Shown: piece by piece, positions 16,800 through 25,321 of the stretch | How the letters are laid out: the number at the start of each line of letters is the position of its first letter | How positions within the stretch are numbered: position 1 is the first letter of the stretch | NCBI GenBank assembly: GCA_004078665.1 | Contig: SCFO01000003.1 | Location: 124,001 to 188,000 of the forward strand | Source of the DNA: Halobacillus fulvus | GTDB taxonomy: Bacteria; Bacillota; Bacilli; Bacillales; Halobacillaceae | Direction of reading: 5' to 3' | DNA: 64,000 nucleotides | The notes under the pieces: generated by a model | The model's database searches: none | Seen by the model: the letters and a program-made list of their open reading frames with translations, nothing else | What the model was told of the DNA's origin: nothing | Program-made: the position numbers and the translations under genes

Positions 16800-18143
16800 A
16801 TGACAACAATACAGTTACCTGAATCTTTAAAATGGGGAGCTGCAACAGCTTCTTATCAAATTGAAGGAGCTGCTCAAGAAGATGGGCGAACTCCTTCGAT
16901 TTGGGACACGTTCTCCCATACACCAGGAAAGGTGAAAAACGCGGACAATGGGGATCATGCTTGTAATAGCTACCATTTATATAAAGAAGATGTTAGTCAC
17001 TTGAAGGAATTGGGAGTCGATATGTACCGGTTCTCCATTTCGTGGTCACGAGTGATTCCAGCAGGTACAGGAGAGGTCAATGAGAAAGGGATCGCTTATT
17101 ACAGAAACTTGATCCAGGAACTAATTGATAACGGGATTGAACCGATGATTACTCTTTATCACTGGGACCTTCCTCAAGTGCTGCAAGATGCAGGTGGATG
17201 GGAAAGCAGAGAGACTATCGACGCTTTTCAGGAGTATGCCAACACGATGTTCAAAGAGTTCGGTGGACAGGTTAAAAAATGGATTACGATCAACGAACCA
17301 TGGTGTGCGTCCTTTTTATCCAACTATCTAGGAGTCCATGCGCCAGGGAAACAAAGTTTGCAGGCCGGAATTGATGTGGCTCACCATCTATTGGTAGCTC
17401 ACGGGAAAGCCGTCCAGTCGTTCCGTGAATTGGTTCCAGATGGAGAAATCGGTTATGCACCGAATGTTAGCTGGTTAGAACCTTACAGCCCAACTGAAAA
17501 GGACCAAGCCGCTTGTCGTTTGTCGATGATGTTTCAAAAAGAGTGGTTTATGGACCCTGTTTTCAAAGGTTCTTATCCAGAAGAGCTCGTTCAACTGTTC
17601 GCAAAGCATCATGCAGAGGTTCCGATTGAAGAAGGGGATTTAGAGATTATTTCCCAGCCGATCGACTTTATGGGAATTAATTATTACACCGGAAGCTTAG
17701 GTCGTTATAAAGAAGGAGCCGGTCTTTTCGAGGTGGAGGAAGTGCCCCTTGATGAAAGAAGAACCGATATCGGATGGCCGATTTATTCTGAAGGCTTTTA
17801 TAAAGTCCTCTGTAACCTTCATGAGACGTATGGGGATGTTCCGATTTACATAACGGAGAATGGTGCCTGCTACAATCATGAAGTTGAAGACGGAAGAGTG
17901 AACGATCAGGAGAGAATCGAGTATTTAAAGCAGCATTTAACAGCTTTGGAAAGAGCGATGAAGGCGGGTGTACCGATCACTGGGTACATCGTATGGTCTT
18001 TGCTTGACAATTTTGAGTGGGCAGAAGGGTACGAGAAGCGTTTTGGTATCATCCATATCGATTTTGACACGTTCGAGCGTACGAGAAAAGACAGTTTCTA
18101 CTGGTATCGTGACACGATCCGTGAACAACAGTTTAGTCTTTAA
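16800..18143 (+). CDS. GH1 beta-glucosidase
   Basis: A 447-residue glycoside hydrolase family 1 enzyme of normal length. The N-terminal signature GAATASYQIEGA is present. The acid/base is Glu166 in TINEPW and the nucleophile is Glu353 in ITENGA. No signal peptide is visible, so it acts inside the cell. It lacks the phosphate-binding pattern that would point to a 6-phospho-beta-glucosidase with certainty, and the neighbouring importer is an ABC system, so it probably cleaves imported, unphosphorylated beta-glucan oligosaccharides to glucose. AGGAGG lies upstream of the ATG. Confidence 0.93.
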   Translation: MTTIQLPESLKWGAATASYQIEGAAQEDGRTPSIWDTFSHTPGKVKNADNGDHACNSYHLYKEDVSHLKELGVDMYRFSISWSRVIPAGTGEVNEKGIAYYRNLIQELIDNGIEPMITLYHWDLPQVLQDAGGWESRETIDAFQEYANTMFKEFGGQVKKWITINEPWCASFLSNYLGVHAPGKQSLQAGIDVAHHLLVAHGKAVQSFRELVPDGEIGYAPNVSWLEPYSPTEKDQAACRLSMMFQKEWFMDPVFKGSYPEELVQLFAKHHAEVPIEEGDLEIISQPIDFMGINYYTGSLGRYKEGAGLFEVEEVPLDERRTDIGWPIYSEGFYKVLCNLHETYGDVPIYITENGACYNHEVEDGRVNDQERIEYLKQHLTALERAMKAGVPITGYIVWSLLDNFEWAEGYEKRFGIIHIDFDTFERTRKDSFYWYRDTIREQQFSL

Positions 18144-18158
18144 TTTTTTTGTGTAATA

Positions 18159-18170
18159 GAAACCGGTTTC
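18159..18170. promoter_or_regulatory. LacI-type operator O3 before the glucanase gene
   Basis: The third identical GAAACCGGTTTC palindrome, 27 bp before the TTG start of the GH16 gene and 16 bp after the GH1 stop. It suggests that the glucanase gene has its own repressed promoter or a roadblock site. No convincing -35/-10 pair was seen here. Confidence 0.72.
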
Positions 18171-18196
18171 GTTGATGATTAAAAGGAGGAAATCAT

Positions 18197-21190
18197 TTGA
18201 AGAAAATTGTAGTCGTCGGTTTTTTGCTTTCTGTCCTGATCTATGCGATCGCAAGTCCTGTTTTAGCTAAGAAGGGAAATGATGAAGCTGAGGGTCATTG
18301 GACAGAGCGCGGCCTGTTCACCGGACTTCATGATAAAAACTCCAATGCTGCGGTGTCACATGATGAATATGCCACCATGATCAACAACTTGTTAGGGTAT
18401 CCTGACTCTTCTAAAGACAGTCTATCTGTCGCTTATGAGCTGGGGTACTTGGAGGAAGATTCCATTAATGAAAAGTCAGTTGTGAAAAAAGGGGCAGCCT
18501 ACGGTATCTTTGAAGATGTGCTGCCTCAAGACTATGATTTTTCAGTAGAGGATAACAAAACGAATCAGCCGCTGAAACGGAAAGACGTAGTTCACCTTGT
18601 GGACTCTCTAATTGAAGAATACTACGGTGAAGCCGGAACGTTCAGCGATCAGGTCGTCGAAGGGAATGCATGGATCAGCCAAGCAGGCGTTACTCTTGAA
18701 AACACTGTGATCGAAGGCGATCTTTTCATTACGGCTTATCAAAGTGAATCGATTGAGTTGAACAATGTGACCGTTGAAGGCCAGATTTTTGTTGAAGAAA
18801 AGGCTCAAAATCAAGTGTCCATCATCCAGTCGGAACATAATGGAGTCGTCGTGTTCAGTCTGAATGATCAGCCTTCTGATTGGTCTCTAGTCTGGTCAGA
18901 CGAGTTTATGGGCGACCAGATAGACCCGGAAAAGTGGAACTTAGACGAGGGAAACTGGTTGTTGGATGAAGACGGTAATCCTGTCTCTCCTGGCTGGGGA
19001 AATAACGAAAAGCAATATTACACGGATTCTTCTGAGAACGCTTACGTTGAAGATGGTAAATTGACGATTGAAGCGAAAAAAGAAGAGACACCGGTTACAG
19101 ATGAATTCGGTTCCTACGACTATACATCAGCGAAACTGACAACACAGGATCTTTTCAGTAAGAAATATGGAAAATTTGAAGCACGTATGAAGCTGCCTGA
19201 AGGACAAGGCTACTGGCCTGCCTTTTGGATGATGCCACAGGATAGTGTGTACGGCGTTTGGCCGACATCTGGTGAAATCGACATTATGGAAGCGGCCGGA
19301 AATGACCTTGAATCCATCGGTGGAACGATTCATTACGGAGAAGCGTTCCCGAACAACACGTATCAGGGCAAAGAGTATCACTTCCCTGAAGGAGAAGATT
19401 ATACAGATTTCCATACGTATTCCGTTGAATGGGAGCCAGGGGAAATCCGTTGGTATGTCGATGGCGAGCTTTATCAGACGTTGAATAATTGGTTTACGAA
19501 AGGCGAAAATCAGGCAGACAAGTATTCCTTCCCGGCACCATTCGATCAGGAATTCTATTTAATCCTGAACTTGGCGATCGGTGGATGGTACGGAGGAGAT
19601 CCGGATGAATCCACGGAATTCCCAGGGAAAATGGAAGTCGATTATGTAAGAGCTTATGAACTTACGGGAAGAGACTACAAGACACCTGAAGAGCCAGTCC
19701 TTGAGCAAGAGGAGCTTCCGGAAGATGCTAAACAGCCGCTGGAAGACGGAAACTTCATTTACGATCAGGATTACCAGAATCCTTTCACTGTAGTAGAGGA
19801 GAATGGACAGAGCTTTGATCCTGAATATTGGAACTTTGTGAAACTACCAGACTTCGGTGGGGCAGGAGACATTTCTACAGAAGACATCAATGGAGAGATA
19901 TTTGCGAAGACGGCCATTCAAAATCCAGGGAATGCGTTATGGTCTCTACAATTGATTCAAAATGTCCCATTAGTTCAAGGCAGGACGTATGAAGTAAGTT
20001 TCGATGCCAAATCCACAACGGACCGTACTCTTATGACCAAAGTGTCTGGAGGAGCAGAAAGGAACTTTGCGAACTATTCAGGAGAAGAAACCGTTTCTCT
20101 GACGAATGAAGTGCAAAGCTTCGACTATACGTTTACGTTGAATCAATCGACAGATTTAGCAGGACGACTTGAATTCAATATGGGGGCTGCGGGAACAGAG
20201 CCTGTATGGATTGGGAACGTTCGTGTAGAGGATATCACGGATCAAATAGAAGAGTCCGGTACAAAGAGTCCACTACCAGATGGAAACCTGATTTACAACG
20301 GAACGTTTGACCAGGGTGACATGTCCCGTATGAATTACTGGGAAGTGTCTGGTCAGGGGGTAGAAAATGCCGGTGTGGCTGTAGCCGAACGAGAATTGAA
20401 GGTTGAAATCGGTGGCGACAGCGAGGCTCTGGAAGATGCGACTGTGAAACAGACAGGCATTCCTTATGAGCAAGCGGCTACTTACGAATTGACGTTTGAT
20501 GCTCGAGCAGATTTGCCACGTGATGTTCAAGTAGCTTTTGCTGGAGAGAATGGATCAATCCATCAACAATCTATTTCATTGACGGACGCGATGGAGACGT
20601 ACACGATTCCTTTCACTGTTTCTGAAGATCAAGCAGATGGGGTTGGAGAACTCATTTTCAACTTGGGTGGTCAGGAGATCAAAGTGTGGGTCGACAATGT
20701 TCGTATGATCCAAACTTCAAAACCGGTAGACTACAGTGAAATCGACCTTTATCCGCTTAAAAATGGTGATTTCGCTAATGAAAAAACGAGTTGGTCTGAG
20801 TATATCCACTTTGACGCTGCTGCAGGTGTAACGGTGGAAGATGAAGCGTTGAAGGTTGGCATTGAGAATGCAGGTCAGGAACAATGGAGTGTCCTCATAG
20901 AACAACCGAACTTGAACCTTGCGAAAGATGTTACGTACACTTTATCTTTCGATGCTCGTTCCAGTATGGAGCGGAAGGCAGAGGTAACGCTTGAAAATGC
21001 GGGATACTATAGATATCTTTCAGAGGTTGTTACGTTGGGAACAGACATGCAAAACTATCAATATGAGTGGACGATGCCAGCAGATGATCAAGTTTCTCTG
21101 AAATTCCTATTAGGAAATGTCGTCGGAGCTCATGATATCTATTTGGATAATGTCGTACTGGAAGTGAAAGACGCAGAACAGTATGAATAA
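18197..21190 (+). CDS. Secreted GH16 endo-beta-1,3-glucanase (laminarinase-like), multidomain
   Basis: A 997-residue exported enzyme. A signal peptide ends near LAKKG (about 24-26). Residues about 30-140 look like a degenerate S-layer-homology region (GHWTERGLF, LPQDYDF), followed by a short beta-rich stretch. The GH16 domain spans about 223-490; its catalytic motif EIDIME gives Glu360 as nucleophile and Glu365 as acid/base. Three CBM4/9-like beta-sandwich modules follow at about 515-680, 690-835 and 853-993, each with a DGN/NG-F-D opening and a WxxNVRxE-type end. The start is TTG, with AGGAGG upstream. It is very acidic, as in halophile exoproteins. It would release oligosaccharides for the upstream importer. 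It could also act on mixed-linkage glucan. Confidence 0.9.
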   Translation: MKKIVVVGFLLSVLIYAIASPVLAKKGNDEAEGHWTERGLFTGLHDKNSNAAVSHDEYATMINNLLGYPDSSKDSLSVAYELGYLEEDSINEKSVVKKGAAYGIFEDVLPQDYDFSVEDNKTNQPLKRKDVVHLVDSLIEEYYGEAGTFSDQVVEGNAWISQAGVTLENTVIEGDLFITAYQSESIELNNVTVEGQIFVEEKAQNQVSIIQSEHNGVVVFSLNDQPSDWSLVWSDEFMGDQIDPEKWNLDEGNWLLDEDGNPVSPGWGNNEKQYYTDSSENAYVEDGKLTIEAKKEETPVTDEFGSYDYTSAKLTTQDLFSKKYGKFEARMKLPEGQGYWPAFWMMPQDSVYGVWPTSGEIDIMEAAGNDLESIGGTIHYGEAFPNNTYQGKEYHFPEGEDYTDFHTYSVEWEPGEIRWYVDGELYQTLNNWFTKGENQADKYSFPAPFDQEFYLILNLAIGGWYGGDPDESTEFPGKMEVDYVRAYELTGRDYKTPEEPVLEQEELPEDAKQPLEDGNFIYDQDYQNPFTVVEENGQSFDPEYWNFVKLPDFGGAGDISTEDINGEIFAKTAIQNPGNALWSLQLIQNVPLVQGRTYEVSFDAKSTTDRTLMTKVSGGAERNFANYSGEETVSLTNEVQSFDYTFTLNQSTDLAGRLEFNMGAAGTEPVWIGNVRVEDITDQIEESGTKSPLPDGNLIYNGTFDQGDMSRMNYWEVSGQGVENAGVAVAERELKVEIGGDSEALEDATVKQTGIPYEQAATYELTFDARADLPRDVQVAFAGENGSIHQQSISLTDAMETYTIPFTVSEDQADGVGELIFNLGGQEIKVWVDNVRMIQTSKPVDYSEIDLYPLKNGDFANEKTSWSEYIHFDAAAGVTVEDEALKVGIENAGQEQWSVLIEQPNLNLAKDVTYTLSFDARSSMERKAEVTLENAGYYRYLSEVVTLGTDMQNYQYEWTMPADDQVSLKFLLGNVVGAHDIYLDNVVLEVKDAEQYE

Positions 21191-21204
21191 TGGTCGGATA
21201 GAAA

Positions 21205-21375
21205 GTTTCCGTTTTTAATATCAGAGGTTGGAGGGCCAGGAAATGACTCGCTTTCCATGGGCGGGCGCTGAGCTTCCTCGGAGCTAGGCTCCTGCGGGAT
21301 CTCACCCTGCCCTCTTCCTCCCATAGGAGTCTCGCCATTTCCTGGCCCTCCTTGCTGGAATAGGTGAACGGAAAC
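21205..21375 (+). repeat. Structured intergenic repeat, copy A (full length)
   Basis: A 171-bp element with outer inverted repeats GTTTCCGTT (21205-21213) and AACGGAAAC (21367-21375). A perfect 16-bp inner stem follows (21230-21245 with 21336-21351, GGAGGGCCAGGAAATG and its complement). The conserved core reads ACTCGCTTTCC, GGGCGGGCGCTGAGCTTCCT, CTCCTGCGGGATCTCA and CCCATAGGAGTCTCG. It fills the gap between the convergent glucanase and oxidoreductase genes. Copies C and B share all these blocks. There is no open reading frame. Confidence 0.9.
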
Positions 21376-21424
21376 ATCACTTATCGATTATGTGTGGAAA
21401 TAAAACAATAAGTTCAACTAAATA

Positions 21425-21463
21425 AAAGCCGTGAGAGCACATCTTTGCTCTCACGGCTTTTTC
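21425..21463. terminator. Bidirectional rho-independent terminator
   Basis: A perfect 15-bp stem (AAAGCCGTGAGAGCA with TGCTCTCACGGCTTT) is flanked by T or A runs on both sides. It serves the oxidoreductase gene on the minus strand and possibly the glucanase transcript after repeat copy A. Confidence 0.9.
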
Positions 21464-21534
21464 ATATAGGCTCTATTAAACTGGTTTCCCGGTCCTCCTA
21501 ACTCTGTTATAAAAGACGGAAACAGTTCAAACGA

Positions 21535-22542
21535 CTATGATTTAATATCTTTAACCTGCACCCGCTGTTCCTCTTTATGAGACACAGCCGCTGCTTGATT
21601 GACTAACGTCAGTAGTTTGGCATCCTTGTGAGAGATGGAGGTCGCCGCTCCATTCAGAATACTTTCGGCCCACTGTTCCATTGGCATCGGCAAATCGTCA
21701 GGAAGCTCTGAAGGGGTCACCCAGCCGTCTTGATCCAAGTGAGAGCTTTTGAGGCGGACGCTGTCTCCTTCAATCATTAAGGTACCTTCCGTTCCGTATA
21801 ATTCCAGCTGAAATGGACTGCCGTAAGAGAGGAAGCTCGTTTCCAGCATGGCAAGGGCACCGGAATCATATTCAAGGAGTACAGCTGCATGGTCATCTAC
21901 ACCCAGATTACGCATAGATTCTAGTCTTGCGGTGACTGCTGTTGGCTCACCGACGAGTCGATTGGCCAAATAGATCGGATGGGCACCTAAGTCGATCAAA
22001 GCGCCACCGCCTGCCTGTTCACGGTTATAGAAGCGTTCAGGCAGCCAGCCTTCTGGATTTTCTTTTGTCGGGACAGAGCCGTTGTGAGCGACTCGGCATC
22101 TGAACATCGTCAGTGTTCCTAGTAGCTTCTCATCCAACACCTGTTGGGCGTACACATAATAATTCTTTGTCAATCGGGGAAGGGAGATCATGAACTCCAC
22201 TCCATTTTGACGGACAGCCTCCAATATTTCTTCACACTCTTCCACTGTAAAAGCAAGTACCTTCTCTGTGAACACATGCTTCCCGTTCCTTGCGGCGGCT
22301 AAGATCAGTTCTGTATGTAGGTCGGTCGGGGTGGAAACGATGACTCCGTCAATATCGGGATTGGATAAGAGTCTTTCATAATCAGGCTCAAAAGGGACTT
22401 CTAGCTCCTCCGCCCATTTCTGACCACGTTCAGCATCTTCGTCCCATACGGAATGAATTTCAATGAAAGGGTTCTCTTTTGCTTCTTTTTCGTAATCTAC
22501 AGCGTGAACATGCCATTTGCTTAATAAGGCGACACGAATCAT
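21535..22542 (-). CDS. Gfo/Idh/MocA family oxidoreductase
   Basis: A 335-residue NAD(P)-dependent dehydrogenase of the Gfo/Idh/MocA family. The N-terminal Rossmann half begins MIRVALLSKWHVHAVDY, an unusual form lacking the strict GxGxxG. It continues with GVIVSTPTDLHTELILAAARNGKHVFTEK, where the family has EKP. The C-terminal half has GGGALIDLGAHPIYLANRL. The start at 22542 is preferred to one 10 codons upstream because GAGAGGAG lies 8 bases before it. The substrate is probably a sugar or polyol, but nothing ties it firmly to the glucan locus. Confidence 0.87.
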   Translation of the reverse strand: MIRVALLSKWHVHAVDYEKEAKENPFIEIHSVWDEDAERGQKWAEELEVPFEPDYERLLSNPDIDGVIVSTPTDLHTELILAAARNGKHVFTEKVLAFTVEECEEILEAVRQNGVEFMISLPRLTKNYYVYAQQVLDEKLLGTLTMFRCRVAHNGSVPTKENPEGWLPERFYNREQAGGGALIDLGAHPIYLANRLVGEPTAVTARLESMRNLGVDDHAAVLLEYDSGALAMLETSFLSYGSPFQLELYGTEGTLMIEGDSVRLKSSHLDQDGWVTPSELPDDLPMPMEQWAESILNGAATSISHKDAKLLTLVNQAAAVSHKEEQRVQVKDIKS

Positions 22543-22616
22543 TGTGCACGCTCCTCTCTTCGTCATTACCATCCATTATATCATTGAAGTGGAAGGATTC
22601 GGAAAAGAAACAACCC

Positions 22617-23345
22617 TCATCCTTGCTTCTCACCGAAGACGGCCACCCATTGATTCTCAAATAGGGGAGCAAACTGCCCGTTCTTCCATGATAAAGGGGT
22701 TTGCACGACGCCAAGCTGGTCCGCGTTGTATTGTCCGGCGATTCTTTGTAAGGCAAACAGCTCATATACTCCGTCATTGTCAAAATCGACCGGGTACAAC
22801 TGATTCAAGCCGGATACAAATCCCTCCAAAGGCTTCAGAAGCTTCCCGTCGCTGCCATAAATCTCGGATAAATACTCTGGGTCCCGACCGCTTAGGTCGA
22901 TCATAAATTGAAGATCCATCGTTTCGTTGATCACTTTTACTTGATAATCATCCTGATATAAAACTTTATAAATAAAAGTCTGATCGAAAACTTCATAGTC
23001 AAATAAAAGGGATGGCATGTTGTGGAGGAAAGAGTAAATGTAAAAGTAGCTGAATCCACCGCTTCCGCCTGAATCCATGCGGATAAAAATATCGTCCGTC
23101 CCATTTCCTGTGAAGTCACCTAAGAACAGGCGTGGCTGATAAGCCTGATCGGTTTTAAGAGGAATGGTGAAGAATTGGTTGCTTCTGCCGTCTTGAATCA
23201 CGAGTGTGATGTGTGTGTTATAAGGGCTATCGGACGTCTGCTGACCAACTAGATACACGTAATCCTCTACAAAGTCACCGGTTACATCTCCCTGCGCAAA
23301 CGAAAGAATGGTTGAAGATTGGCTGTTCGTCCGGTAATCGTACAT
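22617..23345 (-). CDS. FG-GAP/VCBS-like repeat protein of unknown function
   Basis: A protein of about 242 residues without a signal peptide. Three short acidic repeats of the FG-GAP/VCBS type can be seen: GDVTGDFVEDYVYL, GDFTGNGTDDIFIR and VDFDNDGVYELFAL. They have the D-x-D-x-D/N-G spacing of calcium-binding loops in integrin-like propellers. No catalytic motif is recognisable. ATG 23345 is preferred over GTG 23351 because AAGGGG lies 8 bases before the ATG and only 2 before the GTG. The gene is followed closely by the oxidoreductase gene on the same strand. Confidence 0.7.
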   Translation of the reverse strand: MYDYRTNSQSSTILSFAQGDVTGDFVEDYVYLVGQQTSDSPYNTHITLVIQDGRSNQFFTIPLKTDQAYQPRLFLGDFTGNGTDDIFIRMDSGGSGGFSYFYIYSFLHNMPSLLFDYEVFDQTFIYKVLYQDDYQVKVINETMDLQFMIDLSGRDPEYLSEIYGSDGKLLKPLEGFVSGLNQLYPVDFDNDGVYELFALQRIAGQYNADQLGVVQTPLSWKNGQFAPLFENQWVAVFGEKQG

Positions 23346-23406
23346 GTTCACTGCCCCTTTTTATAAGTTTATTGAACAGCGTATGTAAAAAAGAAGAAAA
23401 TGACAT

Positions 23407-23433
23407 AAAAAAAGAGCCATAGCGGCTCTTTTT
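23407..23433 (-). terminator. Rho-independent terminator
   Basis: AAAGAGCC and GGCTCTTT form an 8-bp stem with a 5-base loop, followed on the minus strand by a long T run. It begins within the stop codon region of the upstream 152-residue gene. Confidence 0.8.
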
Positions 23434-23890
23434 ACAATTTTTTAAATCCTTCTTGTGTCAGAAACTCGGCAGCTTCCTGGTAAGAATTGAAGAACCCTTC
23501 CAATCGTTCATCAGCATAAACGGCAAAGCCATCCTCTTCCCGTAAAAGAATGAGTGCTTGGTCAAAATTGTTCAGCCATTCTTCCATGACCGGATTTTTT
23601 TCGGCAGGGGATAAGGACAAGGAATCGATGGAATCTCTGACGACATCGCGCAGCTCTTCCGCATCGAAATGACGGATATTGATCATGCCACGGTCATCCG
23701 TTTCATAGTCATTCATTTCGCCTCCGTAAACAAATCCGTTTCCGTTAGGATGAAGACGATACACCACAATCTGTTTATCATAAAGACTGTCTTCAAAGTG
23801 GAAGTTGACCCGTCCCATGGAAATTTCTTTCTTTGTCAGTTCTTCAAATTCTTCTATAATGGATAGCTTCTCTTCAAATGTCAGCATCAT
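23432..23890 (-). CDS. Conserved-looking hypothetical protein, 152 aa
   Basis: A soluble, acidic protein that I do not recognise. The first half is mixed alpha/beta (FEEKLSIIEEFEELTKKEISMG, then IVVYRLHPNGNGFVYGGEM). The second half is mostly helical and ends SYQEAAEFLTQEGFKKL. No signal peptide, membrane helix or metal-binding motif is present. An AGGAGG-like site precedes the double ATG. It has its own terminator and faces the promoter of a likely small RNA on the other strand. Confidence 0.7.
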   Translation of the reverse strand: MMLTFEEKLSIIEEFEELTKKEISMGRVNFHFEDSLYDKQIVVYRLHPNGNGFVYGGEMNDYETDDRGMINIRHFDAEELRDVVRDSIDSLSLSPAEKNPVMEEWLNNFDQALILLREEDGFAVYADERLEGFFNSYQEAAEFLTQEGFKKL

Positions 23891-23960
23891 ATCCTCCTAT
23901 ATTTTCAGGCATCTATTCATTATTTCAGCCAGTCTTTTATTTTAAACAAAAATTTCTCTA

Positions 23961-23989
23961 TTGTACATAGGAGACAGACGTGGTATAGT
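23961..23989 (+). promoter_or_regulatory. Sigma-A promoter of a small RNA
   Basis: TTGTAC (23961-23966) and TATAGT (23984-23989) are separated by exactly 17 bases. No protein-coding frame with a ribosome site follows on this strand before a strong terminator at about 24117. Confidence 0.7.
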
Positions 23990-23995
23990 AGCATA

Positions 23996-24117
23996 GCGAT
24001 GAGCTGTTTGCGTAAGACGAAGTACATGCTTCTCCGGAGGCTAAACGGTGAATGTGGTCACCGGTATATTCGCGGCAAAAATCGAAGCCTCCCTTACGAA
24101 GGGAGGCTTTTTTCTAT
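23996..24117 (+). ncRNA. Candidate small RNA of about 120 nt, family not recognised
   Basis: Between the promoter above and a strong terminator (AAGCCTCCC 24085-24093, GGGAGGCTT 24101-24109, then T run) lies a transcript of about 120 nt. It contains a hairpin CGGTGA-ATGTGG-TCACCG at about 24045-24063. A GGAGGCT segment near 24035-24042 is complementary to the 5' arm of the terminator, so two folds are possible. On the minus strand the same hairpin lacks an adjacent T run, so the signal is directional. The next gene downstream is on the opposite strand, so this is not a leader. Confidence 0.6.
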
Positions 24118-24942
24118 TTACGCACCAAAACTCATATGCTGATAGCGTCCTCGTGCGATCTGGTAGATGCCATAAAGCGCCAAACCGAGAGCGACGGCTC
24201 CTAAAATCAATTGTCCATATGGCTGTTGGGCCAATTCTGAAAGAGCTCCGTCGAGTCCTTTCGATTGGGAAGGATCAGCGGTCCATGCAGTCTGAATAAA
24301 GAAAAATCCAATCATACCTAATACAATCCCTCGTGCTGTCAATCCCATTTTTCCTGCGGTACGTGCCACTTTCTTCTCATGACGATCCATCTCTCCAGCC
24401 TGGAATTTCTTCATGAATCTCCCGGACAGGCCAGTAAACAATTCGTAAAGGCCATATCCAATGATGATGGCTCCAACGATGCCGACAAGCCATTGACCAT
24501 ACGGCTGGCTTAATAACCGAGCGGAAATCGTTTGTTCAGAATTTCCGCCGCTGCTTCCGGAATGAAGAGCGATGCGGATGGCGTTGATCGCAATACTTGA
24601 GTAGATGACGGCACTGACGAAATACCCTATCCTGGAAACCTTCCCGCTATTATCAGGGTTCTTCGTAGCCTTTATTACATCCCAAAAAATATAACCGATC
24701 AGTCCGATTCCAATGACCCATAACAGAATTTCTCCGAGTGGCATACTCGCAATCGAACGAAGAGCGCCTGTTGTTCCTGTCGTTTCACCGCCCATACCAA
24801 TTGCAGTCATAAATGCCAGTACGCCGATCAGGAAGTACACGATTCCCTTCGACATGTAGCCTAATCGCGCAAAACGCCTCACCCAGGGTTTGATCTCGCG
24901 TTTAGCTTTCTCGGTTGTACCCTTTCGAATTGATGCATCCAT
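24118..24942 (-). CDS. DUF1206 family membrane protein
   Basis: A 274-residue membrane protein built from three repeats, each of two helices, as in DUF1206. The repeats begin RLGYMSKGIVYFLIGVLAF, RIGYFVSAVIYSSIAINAI and KMGLTARGIVLGMIGFFFI. The linkers share the SLPxGQ-like MPLGEILLW, QPYGQWLVG and QPYGQLILG motifs. The function is unknown. The start at 24942 is supported by AAGGAGATGG about 10 bases upstream; an in-frame start 21 codons further up has no ribosome site. Confidence 0.85.
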   Translation of the reverse strand: MDASIRKGTTEKAKREIKPWVRRFARLGYMSKGIVYFLIGVLAFMTAIGMGGETTGTTGALRSIASMPLGEILLWVIGIGLIGYIFWDVIKATKNPDNSGKVSRIGYFVSAVIYSSIAINAIRIALHSGSSGGNSEQTISARLLSQPYGQWLVGIVGAIIIGYGLYELFTGLSGRFMKKFQAGEMDRHEKKVARTAGKMGLTARGIVLGMIGFFFIQTAWTADPSQSKGLDGALSELAQQPYGQLILGAVALGLALYGIYQIARGRYQHMSFGA

Positions 24943-25090
24943 TGCTGTCCATCTCCTTAAAATTGTTGTGTTACCTATGAATTCCCAATAAGAAGAGACG
25001 TTCAAACGGTATTTTATAACTTTCTTTTGAAAAGGTAGGGGTTACTTTTGGCTCATTATGGTATAGTAGGGGAAAGCAAGAGGTGAAAAA

Positions 25091-25321
25091 ATGTATGTAA
25101 CAATTAAAGAAACAGCAGAATACTTAGAGTTGCCGGAAGATTATGTGGAACGTCTAGTTCGGGAAAATAAAATTCGTGCGGTTCACGACGGAGAGGAATA
25201 CTTAATAAACCGTGAACAATTCCAATCTCATCTTGAACAAATGGAAAAATACCGCGCGATGATTCAAGAATATTTGAATGAACCGATTCCTGAAGACCCG
25301 GACGTGAAAGATGAAGATTAA
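25091..25321 (+). CDS. Excisionase-family helix-turn-helix protein, 76 aa
   Basis: A 76-residue protein opening with MYVTIKETAEYLELPEDYVERLVRE, a winged-helix MerR/excisionase-type DNA-binding unit. A helical acidic tail follows (QMEKYRAMIQEYLNEPIPEDPDV). GAGGTG precedes the ATG. There is no integrase or att site nearby, so it is likely a stand-alone small regulator and not a phage Xis. The target is unknown. Confidence 0.8.
   Translation: MYVTIKETAEYLELPEDYVERLVRENKIRAVHDGEEYLINREQFQSHLEQMEKYRAMIQEYLNEPIPEDPDVKDED

Noticed and set aside
21205-21375. Repeat elements as remnants of an insertion sequence or a CRISPR array
   Set aside because: No transposase fragment or target-site duplication was seen, and the copies are dispersed with no regular spacer arrangement.
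25091-25321. Excisionase-like gene as evidence of a prophage or integrated element
   Set aside because: No integrase, att repeats, phage genes or tRNA target nearby; neighbours are ordinary chromosomal genes. Stand-alone HTH proteins of this type are common.
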